From: Poronia punctata
Taxonomy: Eukaryota; Ascomycota; Sordariomycetes; Xylariales; Xylariaceae
DNA length: 64,000 bases
Assembly (NCBI GenBank): GCA_022579005.1
Contig: MU401593.1
Location: forward strand, 35,125 to 99,124
Reading direction: 5' to 3'
Translations under genes and position numbers: made by a program
Shown here: positions 22,660 through 34,540 of the stretch, in pieces
Layout: each line of letters opens with the position of its first letter
Numbering within the stretch: the stretch's first letter is position 1
The notes under the pieces: generated by a model
What the model saw: the letters and a program-made list of their open reading frames with translations, nothing else
The model's database searches: none
Told to the model about the DNA's origin: nothing

Positions 22660-25098
22660 CCGACGACCCAAAGTGAGCTTCAGGCTAGAGATTTTGGATA
22701 ATAGAACTTGAGTATAGGAAGAGAAGGTGATGGACCAGGAGGGGTGCGACTGGTGTTGATTTGTCTGTATGTTGGTTTTCTTCGTGCACGTAATGTGGGT
22801 TACCATCCAAAGCAGGTCCCCATTCATACCTACGTGGCAGGTAAAAGGCCGCACAAATTATCAAGAGCGTTGAATTTTTCTCCTGTTTTGAATTTTTGAG
22901 GCCAGGAATGGGCTTCTTACGATTGACAACTTGTTGTGGTTGTTATCGGGCTGTGGGTTGGTAAGTAGGGTTGGTAGGTAAAGTAGGTATCTTCCTACTG
23001 TCTTCCCCTAACATACCTACATGTAGTAATGTGCCAATATACAGCATAGTACAGACCTATTCAGATTAGGACAATGGCCCTGAATGTGATGTGTATGCCA
23101 TTGAAGATAGGGTTTGATCAGATCAATATAACCCATCATCGGACGGACCCCTGGGGGCCCGTTGTCCCTTGGCTGCCTATCATTCATCCTATGTGTACGC
23201 GTCAACTAAAAGAAGAGAATCACTCTGGCCATATCAGTTCTCTCCAGAGCTGGACAATATATTGAAAGTGTAAACGTACTTAAAGCAAGCTGGCGGCTGA
23301 TGGTCCAACACCTACTGTCATGCGGCTCTACAGGTTACGACAAGATTGAACCCTTCATCAGTCTTATTTCCCTAGCACAACATGTTATATATGGCCCTCC
23401 TATAATTACCAAAATAATGGTAATACCCCTTTTCCCCCTGTGTAGCTGCTCTGGGCTGTCATTTCCCATATGTCGTACAAGGCAGCAAGATGTGGAGAAA
23501 TGTGTAGCACACAAATAGTGAGAGGGCAAACAATATCAAATACCGCGCATGAGCATCTTGTGATTTTTACATGATTTACATCTACCAGGAACAGTTGAAC
23601 TTTTGTCGACTTGTATGAGTAGGTACCTAGGAGGATGATAGGTCCAAAAGTGTTGTTAGTATTAGCCACCATCAACAATTAAAGGATCGAGTTGAAATCT
23701 GTACCTGAGCTGAGCAGTTGCATGCGTGTGAAACAACAAAAATGACAGCTCAGAAGTGTCTACCTATTGGAGCATACGCGTACGAGTAGATGATTGCAAC
23801 TTCCTACAAAATCAACTGCCTGCCTCCATGGAGGGCAGTTACAGATCAGGTTATTGCCCAGTCCTACCTCTTTACCGGCGTCAGGGGTTTGTGTCAAGAA
23901 CCCTCTTTCCCTACCTACCTAGATACCGATTACGAGTATATCCCTGCCTTCCAATGCAATTTCCTATTATCTACATGTAGGTAAGTAAGTAGCGTTAAGT
24001 TATGTTTTGCTTTTTGGGAGCCATTTGACGTAGTACCGTTTCAAATGCCAGGGAAAGCACGTGCCTGTTGTAGGAACTCTAGGATGATGTGGAACCTTAT
24101 TTGGACTCGGGACGGGCTCAGCATCTGACCTGCTGCTGTAAACCCTATGGGCATTATATGATTGGTACACTGAGACGCGTATCGCGTAAGTGCAAGCTCG
24201 GCGTGACCTTGACTGTCCATTTGCAAGCAGGAACCATACTTGTATGCATTTGTTGAAGAGAAGAGAGACGTTATTGTAGGTGCAGGTGATCCTTACAGTA
24301 CCTTGGGAACAAACCAGCCCTATTTTACCTACATGTTCCTCATATGCCTACATAGGTACCTGCTACAGATATCGCTTGATATAAGGTATGCACACATATG
24401 CGGAGTATAAACATTGTCTGCATGTATATTATATATGACTGCCTTACCTAGACTTATTTAAGACATTTTTTATATGTGCACCTTAATTGATATGTATAGT
24501 TTACAGAAGATCTAATATTAAATATTTACACTAGGTACATGATCAATGTAAGTGGTTTGTAAACAAAAAGTGAGCTTGTGTGTGTGTTGATGTACGAGTA
24601 AGAGGCACCTAGAGAGGGACGTTAGCTTGCCTACCTAGGTTCTCCAACCAATTTTGCCGCATTTCCATTCGTCCTTGAAGGAAAAAAAGAGGAACGGCAA
24701 ATCAAATTACAACCAGTGATAATTCCCCAAACAAATTCGTAAACCCCATCCTAACCGTCCAGAGACTACCTCTTTCTACCTACCCTGCCTGCCTATCTGT
24801 TTACAAACTAAGATATTGAATCTACCTCACATTGCAATTTTGCTTCTGTGACGCAGACACTTCACAACTTGTCCAGATCCTTGAGATATCGTCTTTTGAC
24901 ATCTACTCTTCCTCCTGCCATTACTACCGACTCTCACCCCCATAAGGCGCCCTTGCCACATTCCCTTCGCCATCTGGTCTACCCCAACTTTTGATTGATC
25001 CGACTCCCACCAACTCCCAACAGCAAGCCGCCCAATCCCATCCCACGCTTCCGAGCGCATACTTCTTCGCCTTCATCCCTTCCCTGCGCAGTCAAAAG
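22660..25098. other. Gene-poor intergenic region
   Basis: No supported gene lies here. TACCTACCTAG-type motifs recur (for example near 23910 and 24345). The right end is the probable promoter of the NTF2/RRM gene. Confidence 0.45.
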
Positions 25099-25412
25099 GT
25101 ATAACACCCAAGCTTCCCCGGTGTGAATTCCAGCATAAATCATTTCAGATTTTGATATGATTGTGGTGTTACTTTAGAAGGACTTATGTTCTGACCTTTC
25201 TGTTTCTAGGTCGTCCTATAGCGACAACCGGCACATTTCCGCGTCGCCACCACTAATTTCTTTAAACTCTAAATTGTTCTTGGTTTGTGTGCGCAAGCAG
25301 CTACCTTGGCTCCCTGCTCCTTCCCCCAGTCTCGCTTCTAGACTCCGGTACGTCACCTCTTTTAATTATGTCTGCTTGACGAGCGTCTTGTTAACACATG
25401 GTTTTTTCCTAG
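25099..25412 (+). other. Probable 5' leader introns of the NTF2/RRM gene
   Basis: Two intron-like segments precede the start codon at 25504. One runs 25099-25209 (GTATAA donor, TTTCTAG acceptor) and the other 25348-25412 (GTACGT donor, TTCCTAG acceptor). They would sit wholly in the 5' leader. This rests on splice-site sequence only. Confidence 0.45.
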
Positions 25413-25503
25413 TCCCTCTCCTCTTCTCCCCTCCGGATTTCGCAAGAGATCCTCCTATACCTCCTGCGCGCAAAATCACACAACCCTCGCGGGCATCACA
25501 ATC

Positions 25504-27305
25504 ATGGCCTCAAACGGTCCCACCCAAGCCGAGCAGTACCAACCCAGCGCACCTGCCAGCACCGCGTCCACCAACGAACCAGCCAATGCCAGCATTGGAA
25601 AAGATGAGGTGGCTTGGTATTTCGTCGAGCAATATTACACAACTCTAAGCAAGAATCCCGATAAGCTCCATGTATGTCTAGCTGCACATTTCACCTACCC
25701 ACTGCTCTGTAGTTGGTGAGACTAATGCGGCATCTAGTTATTCTACAGCAAACACTCTCAGTTTGTGTATGGACAAGAGGGACAGACCGCAAATGTCTGT
25801 GTCGGTCGCCAGGTATGTGAAGTTGGCATGTTCTACTGGGCTATAGATGGCGAGGCGGTACTAACCGATCTTTTAGGCTATCAATGGACGTATCAAGGAT
25901 CTCGATTTCCAGAACTGCAAAGTCAGGGTGTCCAACGTAGATTCTCAGGCCTCATTCGAGAATATCGTTATTCAAGTAATCGGCGAGACTTCTAACAAAG
26001 GAAGCACACCTAAGAAGTTTGTGCAAACATTCGTTCTTGCCCAACAGCCGTCTGGATACTTCGTTCTCAACGATATACTTCGTTACATTGACGATGAGGG
26101 TGAAGAGGAGGCCACTGAGCCAGCTGAAGAAGCAGAACCCGCCGTGGAGACCCAAGCTTCCGTTCCGGCTACAGAGGATGCGAAGGAGGTTGAACCCGCA
26201 GAGGAGCAGGCCGCTGAAGAACCCACTGCTCTTGATGCTGGTGCCGTTGATCAAAAACTAGCGGAGACCGCTGAAGTAGAGAAAACCGCTCCCGTTAATG
26301 GCGATGCTGCCCCCCAGGCAGCCACTGAAGAATCTAAGGCGGTCCCCGAAGCCACGAGTAATGTAACTGAGCAAGCTGACAAGGCTACTACCGAGCCGGA
26401 GATAGCACAGAAGCCCGCTGAGGAAACGCCTCAGGAGCCTGAGAAGCCTCAGGAACCGACTCCGACGCCTGCTGCTGCTGCTGCTGCTCGCAAACCTGCT
26501 GCCCCGGCTCCAGCCCCGGCTCCAGCTGCCCCACCAAAGCCCATGACTTGGGCGAGCCGCGCTGCCGCCGCTGCCGCCGCTGCCGGGCCTCCTAAGGTGA
26601 GCCCCGTTACGCCGCTGCCAAAGGGGGCCCCTGTACCCGTGCCTACACGTCCCGCGGCCGCTTCATCTACCACATCTCAAACAGCCGCCCCCGCGGCTCA
26701 AAATACAGAGGCAACTGCTACGACTGCCGCTGCTCCGACCAAGGAAGTTGGTACCGAATGGCAAACTGCTGGAAGCGACTCGAAGCGCCAAAACCGACCT
26801 CAGTCAGTTTCAGGACCGCCGGCCGAAAAAGAAGGCTCACTCGGCTACGTTAAATATGTTACGGACAAGGTGGGCCGCGATGAGCTTGAGGCAGCCCTTG
26901 CACAATACGGAGAGCTTGCATACTTTGATATAAACCGTCAAAAGGTACGTATAGTATTTTGAATATGAAGCTACTAGATATTGTTACTAACTTGGTGTGC
27001 AGAACTGCGCGTTTGTGGAGTTTAAGACTCCGGCCGGATATCAAGCGGCCGTTGCCGCCAACCCGCATGTGGTCAATGGCGAGAATATAGTGGTGGAGCC
27101 TCGCCGTCCCAAGGCCGGTGCTTATGGCGGACCCGGTTTCGGCACTGGACGACCTAATGTGCCGAACCGTGGTGGACGAGGCGGGTTTGATGGTAACCGA
27201 TCGGGCAGTCACGGGGGCCGCGGCAGCTTCGGAGGCCAGGGCCGCGGTGGCAGAGGCGGTCTACCTCGTGGTGGTCGAGGTGCTTCCCAGGCAACCAACG
27301 TCTAA
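25504..27305 (+). CDS. NTF2- and RRM-domain RNA-binding protein (G3BP / Nxt3 / Bre5-like)
   Basis: Four exons (25504-25671, 25738-25812, 25877-26944, 27003-27305), all joined in phase 0, give 537 residues. Residues about 30-155 form an NTF2-like domain (DEVAWYFVEQYYTTL; AINGRIKDLDF). A long Glu/Ala/Pro-rich acidic linker follows, then an RRM at about 400-475 (SLGYVKYV... NCAFVEF) and a Gly/Arg-rich RGG tail. This is the architecture of metazoan G3BP and fission-yeast Nxt3, which act in stress granules and with a Ubp3/USP10-type deubiquitinase; the yeast counterpart is Bre5. The role here is inferred from architecture. The start is supported by the ATG that opens the NTF2-containing frame. Confidence 0.92.
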
Positions 27306-28236
27306 ACCGACATATTTCGACTGAGTGCTGTACAAGCCAGAGCTGGATGGTGCACGGCAATGGGGGATGATGGGGGACCGAAAGCGGTTGATAGAACTCA
27401 GAATCGTTATGGGATACCGTGGGACCAGCAGGAGGTTTGATTTCAGGCGCGGATTGATGGTTACGTATTACCTAGAGGAGCCTTAGCGATGCCATGCATA
27501 GGCTCTTCTTGTTTGGTGTGGGAAAAGCACATGGCGTACATGTGCCTAGACTAGCTAAGGGATAGTTTCTGGGGGGTGTATTCATTTATACGGCTGGAAA
27601 AGTTCAAGGCTCACATGCATGGGAGGAGTCAAGCGGGCGACGTGGACTCGGATATCGGTCATTGTACGGCTGTACAACACAACCCACAACATCATAACGT
27701 ATGTACTAGTGTAATGCTAAAGGAACTCATGATGACGAGGCCTTGTTTTATTTCTTGCGATCGCTTACCTTCTAATACGTTGATATTGATGATGGGAGGC
27801 GAATCGAGCTCTATACATACAAGTAACGGCATTTGGAAGGGGTGCGCCGGTATAGATGTCTGTCTACCTTATATACCTGATGTCCGTTGTCTCCAAGATG
27901 TTCCTGGTTATATCTCCCGGTGCCCCTTTCTCACACACAGGTACTACGACTAAGTAGGCCTAGAAACCTTATGAAGTGATGGATTGTACGGTGGGGAATA
28001 GGTATAGTACATGTGGTACCTGTATATTTGTCTATATGTATCTTCCTCCTGTCTGTCCATTCATACATAAATGCAAAAGCGCCTTGTCAAGCCCGATCCA
28101 TCAAACATTCCCAAGAACCGAATCTTACAAGAAACTACCTGTCTAGGGCGGGTGCCCTTCTATGAAGGGATAATCCATATATGTATGTATGTCATTCACT
28201 TGCGCTTGATCCCTTTTACACTACATCATTCAGTAT
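27306..28236. other. Intergenic, no gene seen
   Basis: This is the 3' side of the NTF2/RRM gene, facing the 3' end of the relic on the other strand. Nothing coding is supported. Confidence 0.4.
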
Positions 28237-28748
28237 TTATTGGGGAATGTACAGCTGTTTTTGCTGGCCAGGCGCAGCCGGCATACCCTGCGGATTGTGG
28301 ACCGTCTTGTTGGGGTGATACCTATCTGGTTGTAAATTGTCAGAGGCGGAGGAGGGGGAAGAAAAAAAAGGCGGTGTTTTGGGGTGGGTTTTGTTCCAAG
28401 TTGGTTCTGCTCTGCTCGTAAAGGGGGGGGGGGTTCTGGGTGAGGGTTAGGTTGTTGATGTGTCCATTGTTCTTTGTTGATGTTTGATGTTGATATTGAT
28501 ATTGCTGCTGTTGGTTTAACACAAGACTGGGAAAGGGACCGACTCCTCCCATCGGCAGTGGCACATCGTTTGGAGACTCTTCTCGCGTATCGTGGTTAGC
28601 CCATTCGAGACGAAAGAAGTGTGCTACGTAAGCGAATGTCGCGACGAAGAGTAGGAAGCCGGAGCATGAGACCGCTTAGACCGGCTATGGCTGATAAAGA
28701 AGGCTAGACTAGGTTTTAGTAGAGTAGCTACGAGGATCTCCTCGTCGT

Positions 28749-28786
<38 letters not shown>

Positions 28787-29093
28787 CGTTTCTTGTAGAT
28801 GTCAACAGTCAGTGGCCGGCGTTGACGGCACTACCGTCGTCCCAGCAATCCGCTGACACGGGAAGGGTGAAGGTGTTGCGGGAAGAGGCGTTGACGCCTA
28901 GAGTGGCGAGCCAGAGGATCATCATGAAGAAGTTGAGGGAGAGGTTCGCCCATGTATGTATTGTACCCCGGTCGACAGCCTGATGAATCCTTGCGGCGTC
29001 GGGATAAGTTGCGGCCCCTCCTTGCGGACTCCATTGTGAAGCGTGATGCGGATAATCGGTATAGGGAGAGAGAATAGTGTGACGGCTGATTTC
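28237..29093 (-). pseudogene. Frame-broken relic of a tetraspan (MARVEL-like) membrane protein gene
   Basis: On the minus strand, protein-like segments lie in order but in different frames. Segment A (29093-28812) contains ARIHQAVDRGTIHTW and the hydrophobic LNFFMMILWLATLGV, then SADCWDDGSAVNAG and a TGA. An Asp run encoded by a GATGAC microsatellite follows, then LSAIAGLSGLML (from 28703), then a shift to GFLLFVATFAYVAHFF (from 28660) and LEWANHDTREESP. A final shift gives HNPQGMPAAPGQQ and LYIPQ ending at 28237. At least three frame changes are needed, and no N-terminal membrane span is visible upstream. The pattern of hydrophobic spans separated by WDDGS, with a cytosolic Pro/Gln tail, fits MARVEL-type fungal proteins. 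Unrecognised introns or homopolymer read errors (a run of about ten C residues and a run of eight T lie within) could explain part of it. Confidence 0.5.
28743..28788. repeat. CGTCAT hexanucleotide microsatellite
   Basis: Near-perfect tandem CGTCAT units on the plus strand encode an Asp run on the minus strand within the tetraspan relic. Confidence 0.85.
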
Positions 29094-31593
29094 CTAACCT
29101 AGTAGGTATTGGTCCTGCCCCCCTCTTCAATTCTGCCTTGACTAAAGGTGTATGTGTTGTGTATATGGACGGATGGGGCTTGGATCTGATAGACATAAAC
29201 AGCAGGAGCCTCACTTTTATCCTGTGTGAGATCTTCCCGATCTTCCTTGAGCCTCTTCTCGCCCCCTGGCCTTACGCCACCTCGAGTCGCGAGATGCTGA
29301 GTTTGTAAGTTTGGCACTTGATATTAGCCGCCCGCCCGTTTCCCCCTTACAATATACTGTAAAGGCGCGTCAGAAATCTGATGGTTGATATGTATTACTC
29401 GTACAAGATCGCTACCCCGATGAGCTGTCATCCACACCCTAGGCGGGCGCGGAATGCGACGTTGGAAAATATCCATCGTCCCATTTCCATCGTAGCTGGC
29501 ACCTCAAGCTGTCTCAGCTCGTGGTGGTGTACTAAGCAAGGCTCTGGCCGGGGGTGACCAGTTCAATCTGGCTGGGACGCCTCATTCACAAGGCAGATTT
29601 AGTGCGACGCGACGCGATGAAATCTACAGCTTACACAATGCGGTGATTCTGTGTGACAGCTGCTGTAAGATTTTAGAGAAGCGAGGAGCAAGCTATCCTG
29701 GCCTACTATGGGGGCCGTACAGTACAAGCATCTGCTTTTGCAAAACGCGTATTTGAGGCTTCAGGGCCTCTCTGACGTCTTTGCATATTCGAGCGGGTCG
29801 AGGTACAAGAGAGAGCTTGTCTACACATGATGATACATCTACGATCAATCCAGATCATCGAATTCGTGCTCAAACTGTGCTGTCAGTGAAAGAAGTGGGT
29901 GAGTACCTCTCGAGTACAAACCCTTTATAGTCACCGAGGGAGTTATCGTTGGGTAGCACGTGGTGGCCATGCCGGTAAATAAGCGCGGAGGAATTATTTG
30001 CAAAAGTCCATTATGATTTGCGCAGGCTCTTGTCGTCAATGAACCCGGGCCAAACACACAAACAAGCCAGGCGCATAGCACAGCATCCAGGCCAGGGGCG
30101 TGGATGTGGATGGGGCGAGGACCATCAGGACGCCCGGTCTCTTTTGTCGTGGCTTCTCTTCGATGAAGTTTTCTACGTACCGTGTTCCAATATCGCCCAA
30201 CAGGCTGCAAATCAGAGAATGTATGTTTTGAAAGCCACGGTCCGGTCGACCAGGAGCATCAAATGAACTCGTTTCCATTCACCATCAAGTCCCCATGCTT
30301 ATAAACCTGGCTGCATGAGAGCTCGGGTCGTATCGTGCATGACATGCGCTTCTAAGCCGACAAATAGATGCAACGGCATGCAAAGCTGTTTTGCAGACGA
30401 CAGAGCGAGAGCCTCATAATCAACGGCTCTCGATAGACCAACTCATTTTGACCAAGGGAAAGCGGTACCGATAGACTTGTCCACTTGCATTTTGCCTCTT
30501 GCAAGTTACAAGTACATGTATCGTAACTATGAATTTGCGTAGATGTTTGACAAATTGAGCGGGGTAGTTAGGAAAAGGCGCATGTAACTTTCACCGATTT
30601 ACCTCCGGATCATGTGAGCGTCGGCATCATACTTTTTACTTCGAAAGGTTGGTCGCGACTGCTGCTTGCCCGGCGTCACCAGGCGTATTTGCTTGCATTA
30701 GGTTGGTGCACTGCCTTTCCGATGTAAAGTACTTTAGGTATCTGCATGTATTTTTAGTAGTGTAGGCTACCCAGTCTCATGTCGAGAAAGAACGATCATC
30801 CGGGATCAGGATTGCGCCCGTGCCCCGCAATTTACTAGTTTCGTTTTCAGCTTGATGCCAGGTTTTTTTTGAAGCTCAAGGAATTTCCTTACATCCTACA
30901 GACGAGTAAACACCACGGAAACCTCTTATTTAACTTGCCAATACATCGTGGAATGACAGGGCGATTATGCTAGCTGCCCAAGTAGGGTAGGGGGATCAGG
31001 TGCTCGGTATCCGTCCCGGGTGCAAAGTCCATCCACCAGCCACCAGCCAGACTAATGTCACCATTCCTGGTTGGGAATAACGCCGTTGACATGCCTGCAG
31101 GTAAAATGCTGCACAACGTACATAATCAAAGCTTATGGCCCAGTATAAGGGGTTTCTGATTCGCTCAGAATGCTGCGATCCTGGTAGACGAGAATAGCGA
31201 GGAGACTTCTATCGAATCTGCATATCCACTTCAATCTTGATTCCAATCAAAAACAGATTGGCGCCCTCTCTCCCTGCAGGCTGCAGGTGGCTGGTTTTCG
31301 GTAGGTGTCGATGCCGCTTAAATACGGGCGCAAGCTCGGGGCTCGAACCTATGATTTGGTAAGATGCAATGGCGGCTCTGTCTTGCTGTAGTAAGGCGCA
31401 TTCTCCGTGAGAGTAGATACCGCAGCTTGTATATTGCTGTGCATTGTCCTGGGGGCCTCAGGAAGGCTCTAGAATAGAGTTAACAACTGTTTCTTTTTCT
31501 AAAAAAAAAATAAGGTTAGACCATACTGACGCCGTAGGCTCATGTGTTTTGTTTTATTTTATTCTGGAAACGAACCGAGTTCATAAACTCGTA
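29094..31593. other. Gene-poor intergenic region
   Basis: I see no gene I can support. The minus-strand frames at 29845-30278 lack recognised motifs and are short. The last 100-150 bases before 31594 should be the leader of the CorA-like gene. Confidence 0.45.
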
Positions 31594-33563
31594 ATGCAAG
31601 AGGCTGAAAAACGAAAGGTCGACTCATGGGTTCGGCCAGAACTCAGACCTACCGAGTATCGCTCATTCGGTGATGCTTACAATGACGACTGGAATAAAAA
31701 GCTCTCCAACGACTGGGCTATAGGAAAAGAGCAGAGGTATGTACTGCATTCCGGATCTTTCCCCGGCCACTGTGTTAATGAGATACAGGGGAAATTACCC
31801 ATATCTGGCTTGGGTCCAAAAACTATCCGACTCAGGATGGTCGTACCTCCAACTGCTGGCGGACTTCATGTCTATAGGCACAGCGCCTCAACGCTGGCCC
31901 GATCTGGACACCACCTCTCCAGTTGACGGCAGACAATTGACAGATATCGAAAAGGAGCACAGAGAAAAGGAGCGTAATAGGCGTGTTAGGAGGACCAAGA
32001 TCTGTGTATTAGATTACCTCCCTGACGAGGTGGAGAAGACGATGATCTTCTCAGATACAAAGCTGAAGGAGCATTTGAATGAGCCCATGGAAGACAATGT
32101 CCAATTTAGGCTTTATGTGGCAGAAGACCTGTCAAGAGAGGTCATTGAAGCGCTAGGGCACAAACGTAGGTTTTCTAAACTCTGTTCCCGCGTCACATGA
32201 TACCCCAACCCTTTAGCCGGTGGCCGGTGGTCGGTTGCCTTCAATGGATGTCTCGACTCCGGCCAAGAGTGCTGACTTAGTCATGTGCCAAGTTTCTGTC
32301 GACCCCGATGCTTTTAGGGCGCACATTGTGGACGGTGTTTGGTACAACGTACGCGATCGCTGGAGGCAACCTCCTTCACTCGGCATAACAAACGAACTGG
32401 AAAACTGGACGCAGTTGCGGTATGTCACCATCAGGTACTTCGACACCAACGAGGGAGAGTACGACGACAACTGGAGGTTCAGAAAAGCTAGGGCGGATGA
32501 ACAAGATTTCAATATTTCACGGCGGTTGGATATAGACTCGAGTAGTAAAAGCTTTTGGGATAAGGATAAACCGAAAGCCATAGTGGGCCTGACAAGGTCG
32601 AAAGCGACACTCTGGCTCAAGCCGGAGAAATCCGAAAATAGCCAACGCATTGGTGAGCATTCTAGGTTACCTTGCTGGAAACGAGTACAGCCTCCCAACG
32701 CCTGACTGCATTGACTGACATAACAACATATAGGCGTTCTTCTCTTGGATCCAACCGTGACAACAGGTGCTCCAATATGGCGTGGTCGTCGTACTCTATG
32801 GCCGATGCCGACATACGGCGAGAAACTCACAACCTCATGCCTCCCTGCCAACAACTTTTTCGATGATTTCACATTTTGGGCCGGCCAGAAGAATCTTTTC
32901 CCGGGGTATGGTACCAACCATACTCCTAAAAAGCTAGTGCCGATGCAGGTTCTGGTCCATCTGGCAATTGCTGAGTGGGTAACCATGGTGGAATACATCA
33001 AAACAAGGATCAATCAGCTCGACTGGGAAATAAATAAACCGGAATATTTCACTGTCGGCAGCCGAGCGGTGGATGACGCGCTAAAGAAGCTACACTTATG
33101 GAGGCGTCTAATCCCCCTTTATCGCGAGATGGTTTGGGAGACGGTCCGTCATGTGGAACGACTCTCTGCTCGTACGCATAGTAAAGAGCGACACCCGAGT
33201 CTCATGAGTCATTATCAAAGAGACTTCGATTATGTCCTTACCCAGTTGACGGAATACCAGGCACGCATTGAGAGGCTTACAGGTGTGGTTACCGGCATCA
33301 TATCGATCGGCGACTCGAGGCGGAGCATCCAGGACAACCACAATATCGGCCGACTAACGTGGCTAGCGACCCTCTTCATCCCCCTGAGCCTCATCTCCTC
33401 GATCCTGTCCATGCAGAGCTACGCTAGCGACATTAGCAGGGAGACGTTTATTATATACTTTGCTACCTCGCTACCCTTAGCTGTCGTTATCGCCACCGGC
33501 GCAGGACTACTCTCGATGTCTCGAAGATTAAAGAAACTGAAAAAGGGGGCAAAGGCTCTGTGA
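31594..33563 (+). CDS. CorA-like Mg2+ transporter family protein, fungal divergent type
   Basis: Four exons (31594-31736, 31789-32165, 32293-32652, 32734-33563) give 569 residues. The soluble N-terminal half has RPELRPTEYRSF, YPYLAWV and DAFRAHIVDGVWYNVRDRW. A helical stalk follows, then two C-terminal membrane spans at about 501-520 (LTWLATLFIPLSLISSILSM) and 530-552, joined by a short loop. That is the CorA fold, in which a pentamer conducts divalent cations. The canonical Gly-Met-Asn after the first span reads Ser-Met-Gln here, so transport of Mg2+ should not be assumed. The start at 31594 is the ATG that opens the conserved EAEKRKVDSWVRP stretch; the frame is open farther upstream but without conserved sequence. 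Confidence 0.85.
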
Positions 33564-34540
33564 TAAGCCAGGGCGTACAAACTGTTTTTTTTTCCTAGCA
33601 AGCATGGCGTCGTGGTCAAGTGTTTTGTCAGTTGAATCTATTTGAAGTGCTGGATGTGATAAAAAGACAACGAGCGGTCATGGGTTCCTAGATCTTCTTG
33701 GAAGAATTATATACGAGTTGAACGATGAAACTTATGAGAGCTATATAGATGTCTTCTAGATTTTACACATCTTATCACACACATATTCTTTGAGGATGCG
33801 TACAAAATGGATGGTAGCTACGGTTGAGGATGTCACTGAGCCCATTACCTACATACACATATAAGGAGTGTTACCCCGTACCTCATGATTGCTACCTGTG
33901 AATGTGATAGGGTCGTGTCATCTCTGGCATATTCCAAACTCCTACAATTACAGCTCAACTCATCTGATATACGACGTACATCATGTATCCGCTCAGATAA
34001 GTACAGACACCCGCATGCAAGAAAGGTATGTGCTACATAATGCATTTGTATCTCGTAGGGTAGGAGGTACTAACCTACGTGCCTACCAAATGTACACAAT
34101 ACAGAAAGAACGAACGTAAACTTGAAGCGGTCACGTGACGACGCGAATTCCCTTGCGGATCCTGATCCACCGCGTCGCCTGAACGTGCAACAATGACATA
34201 AGGTTACTGGTTACCTCGTCAAAGTCCAACTGTGTGCTGGCGGCTGCATACGAGTATATTGGGCTTGAGCACGTTGTCTTAGTTTGCTAATTCTTCATTA
34301 CTTTACCTCGCTTTCAGATCGTCTCGCAGAAACGCGACGCAGATTGAAGTAGGTAATTTAACGTCAAACTGCGCCACTATCTATCCACGGTTATCTACAC
34401 TGTGAACAAAGTCACGTGTGTCCCTCGTCGTCGCTCATCGCATCCAAGGAACCCTTATTGCCGTGCATCTACGGGATACGCGGCGGGTTGGATCTCGCCG
34501 ATAGGTCACATACTAAGTCTCTTCTACCTTGGAACGGAGA
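33564..34540. other. Intergenic upstream of the DUF4211 gene
   Basis: No gene is supported. CACGTGA-type palindromes occur at about 34131 and 34412. Confidence 0.45.

Noticed and set aside
29845..30278. Minus-strand frames starting METSSFDAP and ending FEHEFDDLD
   Set aside because: The endings look protein-like, but no shared frame, splice signals of usable size or known domain connect them.
31320..31360. GGTTCGAGCCCC on the minus strand, resembling a tRNA T-arm
   Set aside because: I could not find a matching A-box, anticodon arm or acceptor stem; a covariance-model scan would be needed.
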